A DNA stretch of 64,000 bases, from contig CM034238.1 of NCBI GenBank assembly GCA_019916065.1, positions 24,729,246 through 24,793,245 on the forward strand. The letters run 5' to 3'. Of this stretch, positions 24,300 through 34,552 are shown piece by piece. Position 1 is the first letter of the stretch. Every line of letters begins with the position of its first letter. The position numbers and the translations under genes were made by a program. The stretch is from Vitellaria paradoxa (taxonomy: Eukaryota > Streptophyta > Magnoliopsida > Ericales > Sapotaceae). The notes under the pieces are model-generated. The model was not told where the DNA came from. It saw only the letters and a program-made list of their open reading frames with translations, and did no database searches.

Positions 24300-25659
24300 C
24301 TATGTTCTAGAATCAAGAGGAGGGTCCTCGGATGGCCTTAATGAATTCCCAACATTTGCAAAAGGTACTGGCAATTCCAACTTAGCCTCTATTGCCGCAA
24401 TCCTCTTCCCTTGGTTTTGTAGTTCTTGCTTGATGAAGTATTGATCATCCTTAATTTTCCCAAGCTTAACCTTCACTTCATCCCACTTTTCAAGCATCTT
24501 CTCTGTGAACTCTTCAGTTGATGCTCCTTCTTTTTCCTTTTTATGGCTTGCACTTCTTTCACTAGAAGAGGCAATGCTGAATCCCACTGGTTTTGCCACT
24601 TGTTCTTCTAGTTTAGAGATCACTTTCCTCTTACAAACATACTTCGTGATGAATCCCGTAAATGGCAGCCCACTAACTCCTTTCCTTATCTTTGAAGCCT
24701 CAGCTATGTTTTCCCAAATTAACTACCCCAACTTCACCTTCAACCCCTCATCAATAGCATATAAAAGTAGCCACCTCTCATAACTTAATTTAGAAGTGTT
24801 TAAGACCAGGTTGAGTTGTGAACATGCTAAGAAGTGCAGAGAATTGAATTTAGAAGTCAACCTATTCTTAGCTAATTTCTTCTCGTGGCCCCATTCTGCA
24901 TTTGGTTTTCCAGTCAAGATCTTGCCCAAAGAGTCCTTGTCTAATGCCTCTTCTTTTGAAAATGGGAACTAAGGGTGTTTCTCCTCCTTCAACCAAAAAA
25001 ACTTACTAATATCCTTAGGATATATCTTGAAGTGTACTCCTCGAACTTTGGTTACAAGGAAATCCTTCCCTTCATGTTTGGTATCTACAACATTGGTATA
25101 AAATTCCTAGACAATGGGAACCACAACCACTCCACTAAATTAAGCCTATTTCCCCCAACCTCTTGCTTCAACTTGAATTCTTCTGTTTGGAAGTGGCTTA
25201 AGTTTATTCCCCTCTCCATTATCACTAATCTCTTGCTCCAATATTTGCCAAAATCTTTTTGTGCTCTGCCACTTGAGAATCGAAAATCATCATACGGTTC
25301 ATCTCCATCCTCTCCCTCATTTTCCTTTTCATTTCTTGTTTCCTCTTCATTTCTCTCATTCAATTGCTTAACAACTTGCATCATATTTTCAATGGCTATG
25401 TCTTGTTGAGGTTCAAGTTGGTTAGTTGGTGTAAGTTCAGCAATGGTTTGGGAATTGGCTTGGGTCTGATGTATAGGTGGGGTATTGATGGTTTGAAGTA
25501 CAGCTAATAAAGTGGTTTCAGGTTGGGTCTCAGCTTGGTTACTAGTAGATTGAGTTTTGGCTTTCTTTTTGGTTAGGGTGAGTTTCTCTAATTTCCTTTG
25601 TTAGGAACTTCCTTCTTTCGTTCTTTTCTTTTTCTCATGAACTTTTCTGGTGGACTCAT
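24300..25659 (-). pseudogene. Accessory post-pol ORF of element no. 1 (PF20167-like), frameshifted
   Basis: The likely start is the ATG at 25,659 (MSPPEKFMRKRKERKKEV), a lysine/arginine-rich opening that could serve as a nuclear signal. Breaks at about 25,600, 25,085 and 24,960-24,620 split the frame, but segments keep their order: an acidic stretch (NEKENEGEDGDEPYDDFRF), FGKYWSKRLVIMERGINLSH, VEWLWFPLSRNFIPM, then KILTGKPNAEW and SQLNLVLNTSKLSYERWLLL, and finally a coiled-coil-like tail (24,300-24,623). The middle resembles the plant 'putative plant transposon protein' domain (PF20167). The role is unknown; it is the position where Athila elements often carry an env-like ORF, but I see no transmembrane segment here. 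Confidence 0.6.
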
Positions 25660-26072
25660 TTTTAATTTTCACAAAATTAGCTCACACACAACCAAATCAA
25701 TAATGCAATCTCCTATAACTAAAATTCAATAATTCCTCCTCCAAACACCTTCGGTTCCAGTTAAAATTTTCAACCCAATCAAATTAAAAATTCACAACAA
25801 TCTCCAATTGCAGCAATTTTCTCAATGAAATTCAAATAGAAATCAGCTGCAGGACTGAAACCCTACCTTGATTGATGTAGAGAGACTTCAAGCTTCTACA
25901 AATCCATTAATCGAAGAAAAGATCACCCAAATTCGATTGAAGGTTAGCTGAACAGATTAATAGGACCCTTGAAATAGAACAATCTGTTGGAAACGAGAGC
26001 TTTCAATCAACCCACCTCATTCGTACGAGCGTCAAAACCATACAGAAATAAACCCCAAAATTTCTGAAGTGT

Positions 26073-26084
26073 CCTATTTATAGG
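26073..26084 (-). promoter_or_regulatory. TATA box upstream of the accessory ORF
   Basis: CCTATAAATAGG on the minus strand lies about 20 bp downstream of a TTCGAA-type motif array and about 410 bp upstream of the accessory ORF start, after the end of pol. It has the form of a strong plant TATA box. Layout parallels the LTR, where the same motif array precedes a TATA box. Confidence 0.55.
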
Positions 26085-26099
26085 CTGTCAAAATATGCT

Positions 26100-26255
26100 T
26101 AATGGTTTGAACAAAGGTTCAAACAGCCTCATGGTTTAAACATGGGTTCGAACAAATTCTCCTTTCTGGGTTGGTTCGAACAAAGGATCCAACAAGATGT
26201 TGGTTTGAACATGGGTTCGAACAAATAGTATTTTTTAACCTTGTTCAAACATGTG
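26100..26255. repeat. Internal TTCGAA-motif array upstream of the accessory ORF
   Basis: At least eight GGTTCGAAC-like units (for example GGGTTCGAACAAA and GGTTGGTTCGAACAAAGG) lie here, of the same kind as in the LTRs. Apart from these arrays and the TATA box, the internal region and LTR are not otherwise obviously alike, so this looks like a transferred or convergent control region. Confidence 0.65.
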
Positions 26256-26745
26256 TTCAAAGCAAAATATATTAGTAATTCTGTATCAGTTCAGCTCAGC
26301 TCTGTATCCTACCTCCTCTTGACAAAGTTCATAAAAATTGAATTGAATTGTGACCAAAACTAAAACTCCCTAAAACCACTATTTACTCAAAATTTTAACT
26401 AAAAAGACTCAAATTTCCTAAAATTAACCAAAAATTTTTAAAATTTCCAAAAATTTTTAAAAATTTAGATTTTTTATTTTGATTTTTTTCAAACATTCAC
26501 ACTCAAAAATAATTATATTATGCATCATCAATCCATTACACAAACCACAATCATGAAAATGGTTGCCTTCCCCCCCAACTTGGATGGCACTGTCAATCGA
26601 AAATCATCAAAGCTCACAAAGATTGTTAAGAAAGCAATAAAGGAAATCAAATCATGAATGATAATTCAATAAAAATTAGAAAAAGGAAATGCAAACCTAA
26701 ACACTACTCCTAATCTACCTTTATTTAGTAATACAAAATTTTCAA
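26256..26745. other. Spacer between pol and the accessory unit
   Basis: AT-rich; contains a minus-strand GTTGGGGGGGAAGG purine run (about 26,566-26,579), possibly an internal polypurine tract. Nothing coding. Confidence 0.4.
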
Positions 26746-27990
26746 TTATTCAAATGGAGGTGGGTCCTCCAACTCCCAAGATTCCACCTCGGCCATAAAG
26801 TTTTCAAGACACGGTTTCAAACGATGGCCATTCATTTGCAAAACTTGTCCATCCACAGGGTTTTCAATCTCAAATGCCCCAAATTCATTCATAAACTTAA
26901 TAATGTAAGGTCTAACCCATCTTGACTTCAACTTCCTAGGAAAAAGGTATAACCTAGAATCATACAAGAGAACTTTCTAACCTACATGCAACTCTTTTTG
27001 CAAAATTTTTAGATGATGCAACCTTTTCATAGTGAGCTTGGAGGCCTTTGAGCTCTCATAAGCATTATGCCTAATTTTCTCCAATTCATTTAATTGCGAT
27101 TTCCTTTGAATGCCCGACTCATCTATGTTCTCATTGAATCGTCTTATGGCCTAGTATGCCTTGTGCTCTATCTCCACAGAGGCAAATGACAGGTCTTTCC
27201 ATAAACTAACCTATAGGGAGACATACCCAAAATGGTCTTATATGCTGTTCTGTATGCCCATAGTGCATCTGTTAACCTCAAAGACCAATCCTTCCTATTT
27301 GGGTTCATAGTTTTCTTAATTATCCTCTTTATCTCCCTATTGGCTAATTCAGCTTGACTGCTAGTTTGGGGATGATAGGTTGTTCCCACCTTGTGAACTA
27401 CCCCATATTTCTTCATCAACAAACCCACAGGTCTATTGCAAAAGTGTGTCCCTCTGTCACTAATCATCGCCCTTGGCATGCCAAATCGGGAAAACACATT
27501 TTCCTTTAAAAACTTAATCACTACCCAATGGTCGAATGGCCTCTACCTATTTAGACACATAATCAACGGCCACCAAAATGTATTCATATCCAAAGAAATT
27601 CAAAAATGGCCCCATAAAGTCCATTCCCCAACAATCAAAAATATCCAAGACATAAATGAGGTGCAAAGGCATCATATTTCTCCTAGTTAGGCCTCCAAGC
27701 CTCTGACATCTATCACACGCAAGGCAAAAAGCATGAACATCTTTAAACATTGTAGGCCAATACAATCCACATTGTAAAATCTTGGCCACAGTCTTTTTGG
27801 TCGAAAAGTGACCACCACATGCCAAGGTATGGCAAAATCTCATCACACTCTGAAACTCACTATCAGGAATATACCTCATAATGACTTGGTCTGGACAGTA
27901 CTTAAAAAGATAAGGCTCATCCCAGGAAAAGAATTTCACATTCCTAAAAAATTTCTTCCTATCCAATAAAGTCCAATGGGAGGGCATCAT
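26746..27990 (-). pseudogene. Integrase of Athila-like element no. 1
   Basis: From the N-terminus: a zinc-binding domain with HTLACGGHFSTKKT and CLACDRCQRLGG, then the catalytic core with WGMDFMGPF (first Asp), [13 protein letters not shown] (second Asp) and [13 protein letters not shown] (Glu), then [20 protein letters not shown], and a C-terminal part to DPPPFE with stop at 26,746. All three acidic residues of the DDE triad are present. Frame breaks occur at about 27,545, 27,165 and 26,970. The enzyme would insert the element DNA; as read here it is disrupted. Confidence 0.85.
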
Positions 27991-28099
27991 GCCTGAAACT
28001 AAATAGTTTGCTATGTCAGCATACCAAAGAACCTAGGAAGACTCAACGACAGACACAAAAAGCAGCTCTTCATCTGGAAGGTCTCAAATGGGGGGTCAT

Positions 28100-28552
28100 A
28101 AGCAGTTAAATCCTATTGAGGAAGTCTAGAAAGATGATTAGCTACCACATTTTCTACGCCCCATTTATCCCTAATCTCTAAATCAAACTCCTGAAGCAAT
28201 AAAATCCATCTAGTCAATCTAGGCTTGGAGTCTTATTTGGTGAGAAAGTATTTAAGGGCAGCATGATCTGTGAGCTAATCAAAAAAGACCTAAATTTATC
28301 TAGTGCATATACCACTGCCAATAACTCCTTCTCAGTTGTGGTATAATTCTTTTGGGAGTCACTAAGGGACTTACTGGCATAGTATAGTATATAAGGTCTT
28401 TTATCTTTCCTTTGGCCCAAGACTACACCAATGGCATAATCACTGGAACCACACATAAATTCAAAAAGCAATGTCCAGTCAGGCGTCTGAATGATAGGAG
28501 CTGAGGTGAATAACCCCTTTAACTTTTCAAATGCAGCCTGACACTCAGGGGT
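28100..28552 (-). pseudogene. RNase H of Athila-like element no. 1
   Basis: The reading LFEFMCGSSDYAIGVVLGQR, KRPYILYYASKSLSDSQKNY and TTTEKELLAVVYALDKFRSF is the standard RNase H following RT in gypsy elements. It normally degrades the RNA of RNA/DNA hybrids. A frame change at about 28,265 breaks the end. Confidence 0.8.
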
Positions 28553-29350
28553 CTAATCAAAAGATGCATCATGTGCTAGAAGATTACACAATGGTCGGGC
28601 TATAGCACTAAAAGATGCAATGAACCTCCAATAGAACCCCGCATGGCCAATAAATGATCTCATGTCTTTCACACATCTAAGGGACGGAAGCTTTTGGATG
28701 ATTTCTACCTTAGCCTTATCTACTTCAATACCCCTAGAAGAAACATCACCTAGGACAATACCTTGTGTCACCATAAAGTGACATTTCTCCCAATTCAAAA
28801 CTAAGTTCTTCTCTTCACACCTAGCTAACACCTTTTCTAAGTTCCCTAAACATGCCTCAAAATTACTCCCATGCACAATGAAATCATCCATGAATACCTT
28901 AAGGAACTTTTCCACAAAATCACTAAAGATAATCATCATACACCTTTGAAATGTGGCTGACTCATTACACAAATCAAAAGGCATGCGCCGGTAGGCAAAG
29001 GTACCAAAAGGGTATGTGAATGTTGTCTTTTCTTGATGCTCAAGGGCTATCTCAATTTGGTTATAGCCAGAATACCCATCAATGAAACAATAAAATGGTT
29101 GTCCTGCTACCCTCTCTAAAACTTGATCAATGAAAGGCAAAAGAAAATGATCTTTCCTAGTCACGGCATTTAACTTCTTACAATCAATGCACATGTGCCA
29201 CCCTGTCTGAATTCTAGTGGGCACAAGTTCATTGCTCTCATTTTTAATAACCATAACTTTGAACTTCTCTGGGACAACTTGGATAGGACTCACCCATTAA
29301 GAATCAGAAATAAGATATATGATCTCAGCATCTAGGAGCTTTAGGACTTC
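28553..29350 (-). pseudogene. Reverse transcriptase of Athila-like element no. 1
   Basis: A 246-codon open stretch (28,553-29,293) covers most of the polymerase: TGWHMCIDCKKLNAVTRKDH, FYCFIDGYSGYNQIEIALEH, TFAYRRMPFDLCNESATFQR, the catalytic FMDD in LKVFMDDFIVHG, and GHAGFYWRFIASFSAIARPL. The usual xGLCNAPATF reads DLCNESATF. The sequence and the FMDD box closely fit Athila. The frame ends at 28,553 with a stop before RNase H, and a stop at about 29,300 separates it from the upstream linker. Confidence 0.85.
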
Positions 29351-30276
29351 ACCTTTGACTACCTCCTTCATGTTAGGATTCAACCTCCTCTGAGGTTGTC
29401 TCATTGGTTTAGCCCCCTCTTCTAGATAAATAGAGTGTGTGCAAATGAGTGGGATAATCCCATGAAGGTCTGCAATTGTCTAACCTAGAGCTCTCTTATG
29501 TCCCTTCAACATTTTAACTAGCTTCTCTTCTTGGTCCTTAGTAAGCTGGGAAGATATGACCACTAGGTATGACTCTTCCTCTCCTAAAACTGCATATTTA
29601 AGCTCACTAGGAAGAGGTTTCCTATCAGGCTTAGGTGGCTTGGCAACAGAAGATTCAGGGTTGATTATGGTTGGGGCAAGATTCTCTATAGATTGGTCAA
29701 ACTGCTCTATAAACATGATGGGTGCACTATCTAACCAATTTAAAACTTTCAAAACATCCTCATCATCAGCCTCATCCCTATAGTCTTTTCCATCCCCCAA
29801 TGTTAATGCCTTCTCCAAAGGATCACTAACAAACTCCCTCTCAAAATATTCCTCTGTAACTGTCTGAATCAAATCCACCTCTCTTATATCCTCCTCTTCA
29901 TCCATAGGTTGCTTAGTGACTCTAAAAATGTTCATCTCAGCTATCAAATTCCCAAAGAAGATTTTCATAAAACCATTCCTACAATTGATAATAGCATTAG
30001 TGGTTGCTAGAAAAGGTCTTCCTAAAATGACAGGAACTAGTGGAATGGAACCTTGAGGGTTAAGCTGAGTGTCCAAAACAATAAAATCTATAAGATAGCA
30101 AAACTTATCAACCTGTATAAGCACATCCTCTAAAATGCCCTTGGGAATCTTAACCAACCTATCAGCTAATTGCAAGGTTACTCTAGCCGGCTTAAGTTCC
30201 CCCAAACCCAACTGCTAATAAACTATGTAAGAGAGAAGGTTGACACTAGCTCCTAAGTCTAATAGAGCTTGTTTCA
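29351..30276 (-). pseudogene. Protease and linker of Athila-like element no. 1
   Basis: The active-site motif LLDLGASVNLLS is readable at about 30,227-30,262, followed after one stop by a 243-codon open stretch (29,480-30,211) with LPVKIP-type flap region, VILGRPFLATTNAIINC and an acidic linker. The hAT element lies five to six codons before the catalytic Asp, so protease is cut off from gag. Confidence 0.8.
30269..30276. repeat. hAT target duplication TTGTTTCA, left copy
   Basis: TTGTTTCA at 30,269-30,276 is repeated exactly at 32,188-32,195. Joining the flanks with one copy restores the reading EHKVKQALLDLGAS across gag and protease. Confidence 0.9.
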
Positions 30277-32187
30277 TAGGGATGGTAACGGGGTAGATCG
30301 GAGGCGGATATGACATTATCCAAATCTAAACTCCAAATCCTCTGTTTACTTCTAAATTTACCCCAAACTTCAAACAGATATTTTTTTGAACCTTCATCCC
30401 CACTCCAAACAGAGAACAGATATATCCATGGATATCCAAAACTCCAAACCATTTATTCACCTCTGAATCTGCGCTTAAGTTGTATGTAACCTATTACAAC
30501 CAAATAATTCATCTCCAAAATCAAAATAATACATAATAACATATTTTGTAAATAATGTAATACATTTCAATAATCTAGTAATATATTCAAAAATACTGTA
30601 ATGATTAAAATATAAGAAAAAACAAGAGTTGGTAAATTTTAAAATAAATAAATTTTAAAAGAATTGTAAAAAATAAATAAATATCAAAATGTTAAAAAAA
30701 CATGACAAAAGTTTGTAAATAAATTTTAATTTATGTTATATCTTAATCAAATAAATTTAATAAAATAAATTTAAATTTATTTTTTTATGATTGCTAAAAA
30801 TATAAATAAAAATAAAATTTATTTTAGCTTTTTAAATTTGTTTCTTATATAAAACCTACAAACATAAAAATAAAAGTTGTAAATTTAAATTTATAATTTT
30901 TTTTGTCCCTATTAACTTTTTACATCAATCTAATTTCAAAATAGAATAACTAATTTTTTCTCTCACTATTCACATATAGAAAAAAATAAAACTATAAAAA
31001 ATTTTTAATTTTTTTATAATAACAAATATTTTTTTAGAATAACATAGAACTATAAATTTTTTTCATAATAAGATAACTCATCTGCAAAAGTAAATTTTTT
31101 CAAAAAATTTAAAATGTAATTATCTGTACTTATCAAACCATCTAAGCAACAAATTAATAAGTTTCCTTCTCTATATATTTTAAAAAAAAAATAATTTCCA
31201 CTATAAAAAAATATTGAATGTTTAATAAAAAATTTTAGTTAAACTATTTGAAAAAATCTATTTTCTAAGAACTTTTTTGAATATCAATAATGAAAAGTTT
31301 AAAAATATATTTTAGTTGAAAATGTTAAAAATATAGGGAAAACAATAAACTATTCAAAGTTCAAGAAAGAAGTTACTTAATGAAACAGTAATTTTTTGTA
31401 CTAAAAATAAGAAAAATAAAATAAAATAGCAAATAAAATATTTCAATTATCTTTTAAAATTTGTATTTAGATATTTTTCTAAAAACAATTGAGTTTACAA
31501 GTCATAATGGGGTTTGAAATTGTATAAATTAATATAAATTTATAAAAATTATAGTTTCATAATTCGTGCAGTAAGTAAAAATTTAAATTTTAAAGGAATT
31601 TATATAATTTTGTAGAGTCCCAAATGATATACCTTATAAAATTTTAAATTTACCTCCTTAAGTTTTCTTGATTTTTGTGTATGAAAAAAATAAATTGAAC
31701 TTTTAAAACTTCAATTTGCACAAAAGTAAGAAAAAAATTAAATTTATAATTTCTTTCCCAAACACACCTTAATTAATATAAAACGATGACAATTTTTGTT
31801 TTAAATTTATTTATCAATAGTCATTTTAATGATAATAATAGTGAAGTTCAATAAGTCTAGAATATTATGAATGTGAATATTGTTTGCCATGGTATAGTAA
31901 CGATGTTGTCATTGTGGATTCAAATGATTTGGGGTTATTCAGATATTTTTCGAGATAGATCGGGATAAATCGGGGCAGATTGGGGCAGATTCGGATTAGA
32001 TATCGAATTTGGGGCAGATTGGGGTGGAGGTAATGCCATCCCCATATCCGATTCAATATCCAAATTTTTTAGAAAACCAAATCCAAATCCGATCCAATCT
32101 CCAAAAAAAAAAAAATCTAAATTTCACATCCATTCAGATCGGATAACAAATCGAATTCGGACGGGTCGGCCAAGATGCCCATCTCTA
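30277..32187. mobile_element. Non-autonomous hAT-like element (1.9 kb)
   Basis: The 1,911-bp insertion has short inverted ends (TAGGGATGG left, TAGAGATGG as reverse complement of the right) and an exact 8-bp target duplication, both diagnostic of hAT. GC-richer subterminal regions with repeated GATCGGGGCAGATTGGGGC-like and TCCAAATCC-like phrases surround a very AT-rich core. No transposase ORF is present, so it was mobilised in trans. Confidence 0.85.
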
Positions 32188-32195
32188 TTGTTTCA

Positions 32196-34200
32196 CCTTG
32201 TGCTCACCTATGAGACATGCTATGGTAGGGCGCCCTGGGTCATTATACTTTGGTGGGGTCTTATATTGAAGGATAGCACTAACCTGTTCTGCCATAAAAG
32301 CTTTTTCCTTGACACTCACCCTTCTTTTGACAATACAAAGGTCTTCTAAAAACTTAGAGTAAGATGGAACTTGTTTGATGGCATCTAATAATGTAAGTTA
32401 ATCCTTACTTGCTTGAAAACCTCAAAATTTTCAAAGTTCAAAAACTTTTTTTTTTTCAACTTGTTCAGTTGGCTTGCGAAAAGTGGTCAGGGTTGGAATC
32501 CTACAACTTGTTCTTTCTCTTTATTCTCATCTTTATTCTCCCCAACCTTGTTCTTTTTCTTCTTTTCATTTCTCTCATTCCTCAGTACTTCGTCCACATC
32601 ATCATTATTTTTCTTTCTCCCATTATCATCACTCCTCTTCCTTTCTATTCCACTCTTACCTCATCACTACTCTCCCCCTTTTCACTATACACCATTCCCT
32701 CTTTCTCATTAACCCTCAATAACCTATGGTCATCTGATTTTTCAATTACCTTTCCACTTCTCAATGTAGTGATTGCTCGCACATGCTCATTGGTCGATTT
32801 CTCGCTTAAAGTCTCACCCATATGAACTTGACCCTGAGGGTTTTGAATGGTCTGTGAAGGCAGTCTACCCTTTTTAGCTTGACTCTGACTCTGAATGAGT
32901 TTGGTCAATTGGTTCCTAATATCCTCAATGGCTCTATTGGTTTGCTCTTGATTCTGTAGTTTGAATGTTAATACCAATTTGACCTTGAATAAATTGCTGA
33001 AGGGTATCTTCTAATGATGACTTCCTATATTGAGGTTGAAAAGAACTAGAATATGGACCTTGTGCTTGACCCTGAGAAAGGTTTGGATTGAAATGTGGGG
33101 GATAGGGTGCACTAGATTGATCATTTCTCTATAAAAAAAATTAGGATGATTTCTCAACCCAGGATGATATTGATTAGGAGGGGGTGGTGGCCCTGATTGA
33201 GCTTGAGTATGGCTTGGGTATTACTTAAGGAAAGTGTGTGAGGTGTTAGTGTTTGAAGTTTACCCATACAAAACTTCTTTGAAAGCGGGAACTGTGGGGC
33301 AATCATTAGTGCTATGATCAGACACCTCACATATGACACATCTCACTTCCCTTTCAGTTACCATATTCACCTTCTTTATCTCAAGTAACTCCACCATCCT
33401 AGTGAGAGCAGCTATTCTAGCACTCAAATCATCATTTTCATTCAACCTTAGTCTCCCACTAGATTGTGCTTGGGCTCCTCTAAACTCTAAGTGTGAAGGT
33501 GACGTTACCTCCTAAGACTTGGTATTTTTAGCTAACTCCTCCAAAAGCTCATAGGCTTCCTCAGCCGACTTATCAAGAAACTGACCATTACTCATGGTAT
33601 CCACTAACTGTTTATGCTCAAATGGCAACACATCATAGAAAAAGCTACACAAACACCAAATTGGAAATCTATGATGAGGACATGCATTACAAAAATCCAT
33701 AAACCTTTCCCATGCATGAAAAAATGACTCACCTAGTTGACATGCAAAGTTCATGATTTGTTTTTGCATCATCAATGTTCTATGAGCTGGGAAATATTTT
33801 TTCAAAAATTCTGCTTGCATTTCCCTCCATATGCCAATAGAGCGAGGTCTCAAGGAATTGAGCCATATTTTGGCCTTATCCTTCAAAGAAAATGGAAACA
33901 ACCGCAACCTTACGGTGTCTTCGCTCACATTTTGATCCATGCAAATGGCACACACATCCTCAAATTCTTTCATGTATGTATATGGATTTTCCAAATCCAT
34001 ACCATGAAATGTGGGTAACAATTGTATAATGCCAGGCTTGAAAGTGAAATTCCTCTGATTTAGAGGAAGAATTATGCAAGAAAGGGTAATTTGTCGCACC
34101 GAGTGCAACAACTCTCGCAAGGGTCGTGCATCTAAAGGAGCGATAGCCTCATAGCCATCCTGCCCATTACTCCCAAATTCTCCATGAAATGTGCTAAATC
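32196..34200 (-). pseudogene. gag of Athila-like element no. 1
   Basis: The best piece (33,512-34,120) reads FHGMDLENPYTYMKEFEDVC, LRLFPFSLKDKAKIWLNSLR and EFLKKYFPAHRTLMMQKQI, a gypsy capsid, and ends AEEAYELLEELAKNTKS. After a stop comes a CCHC zinc knuckle, CVICEVSDHSTNDC (about 33,300-33,345), with exact CX2CX4HX4C spacing. A later part holds QSQAKKGRLPSQTIQNPQGQ and AITTLRSGKVIEK. The likely N-terminal start is at about 34,185 (GYEAIAPLDARPLRELL). Several stops break the frame. The plus-strand Leu/Ser/Phe-rich frames opposite 32,409-32,825 are shadows. Confidence 0.8.
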
Positions 34201-34473
34201 AGTAGAGATAGATGATGATGATGGTGATTGTGGTGTAGATGATGTGGATGATGAAGTCAATGAGAACTCAATAAATTCTTTTGTAGGTTGAGGTTGTGAA
34301 TGCAAAATAGACTAAACAATCCTACCTGACCTAAGATGCATGCACAAGAGGCAACAACTGCACAAGCACAAGCAATTTATAAATGTTTACCACTACTAGC
34401 TTATTTCAAATCAAAACCTACCAATGTAAAAGTAAGAAGAATAGAACGAGATTACCCAACAAGTGTGCAATCC

Positions 34474-34548
34474 GTTGTTGTAGTATAATGGTGAGTATTC
34501 CCGCCTGTCACGTAGGCGACCCGGGTTCGATCCCCAGTAATGGCACCA
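34474..34548 (+). tRNA. Full-length tRNA-Asp(GTC)-like sequence with encoded CCA, serving as extended primer-binding site
   Basis: Positions 34,474-34,545 fold as a 72-nt tRNA-Asp: acceptor strand GTTGTTG pairs with TAATGGC, anticodon GTC lies at 34,507-34,509, and the A box (TAGTATAATGG) and B box (GGTTCGATCC) are intact. CCA follows at 34,546-34,548, which plant nuclear tRNA genes do not encode. The anticodon stem has a C-A mismatch, and the T stem another. On the minus strand this begins TGGTGCCATTACTGGGG, four bases after the end of the 5' LTR, precisely where the ~18-nt primer-binding site belongs. It is thus best read as a DNA copy of the complete primer tRNA, not a cellular tRNA gene. 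Confidence 0.85.
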
Positions 34549-34552
34549 AAAG

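Noticed and set aside
24505..25409. Plus-strand ORFs of 92 and 144 codons
   Set aside because: They are antisense to the accessory ORF pieces of the Athila-like element, which keep a consistent order on the minus strand.
30246..30452. 68-codon minus-strand ORF as part of pol
   Set aside because: Most of it lies within the hAT-like insertion, so it is not retrotransposon coding sequence.
32409..32825. 138-codon plus-strand hydrophobic ORF as a membrane protein gene
   Set aside because: It is antisense to the gag tail of the Athila-like element; Leu/Phe/Ser richness follows from the opposite strand's Lys/Glu codons.
34474..34545. A normal cellular tRNA-Asp gene
   Set aside because: It encodes CCA, has stem mismatches, and sits exactly at the primer-binding position of an LTR element on the opposite strand.
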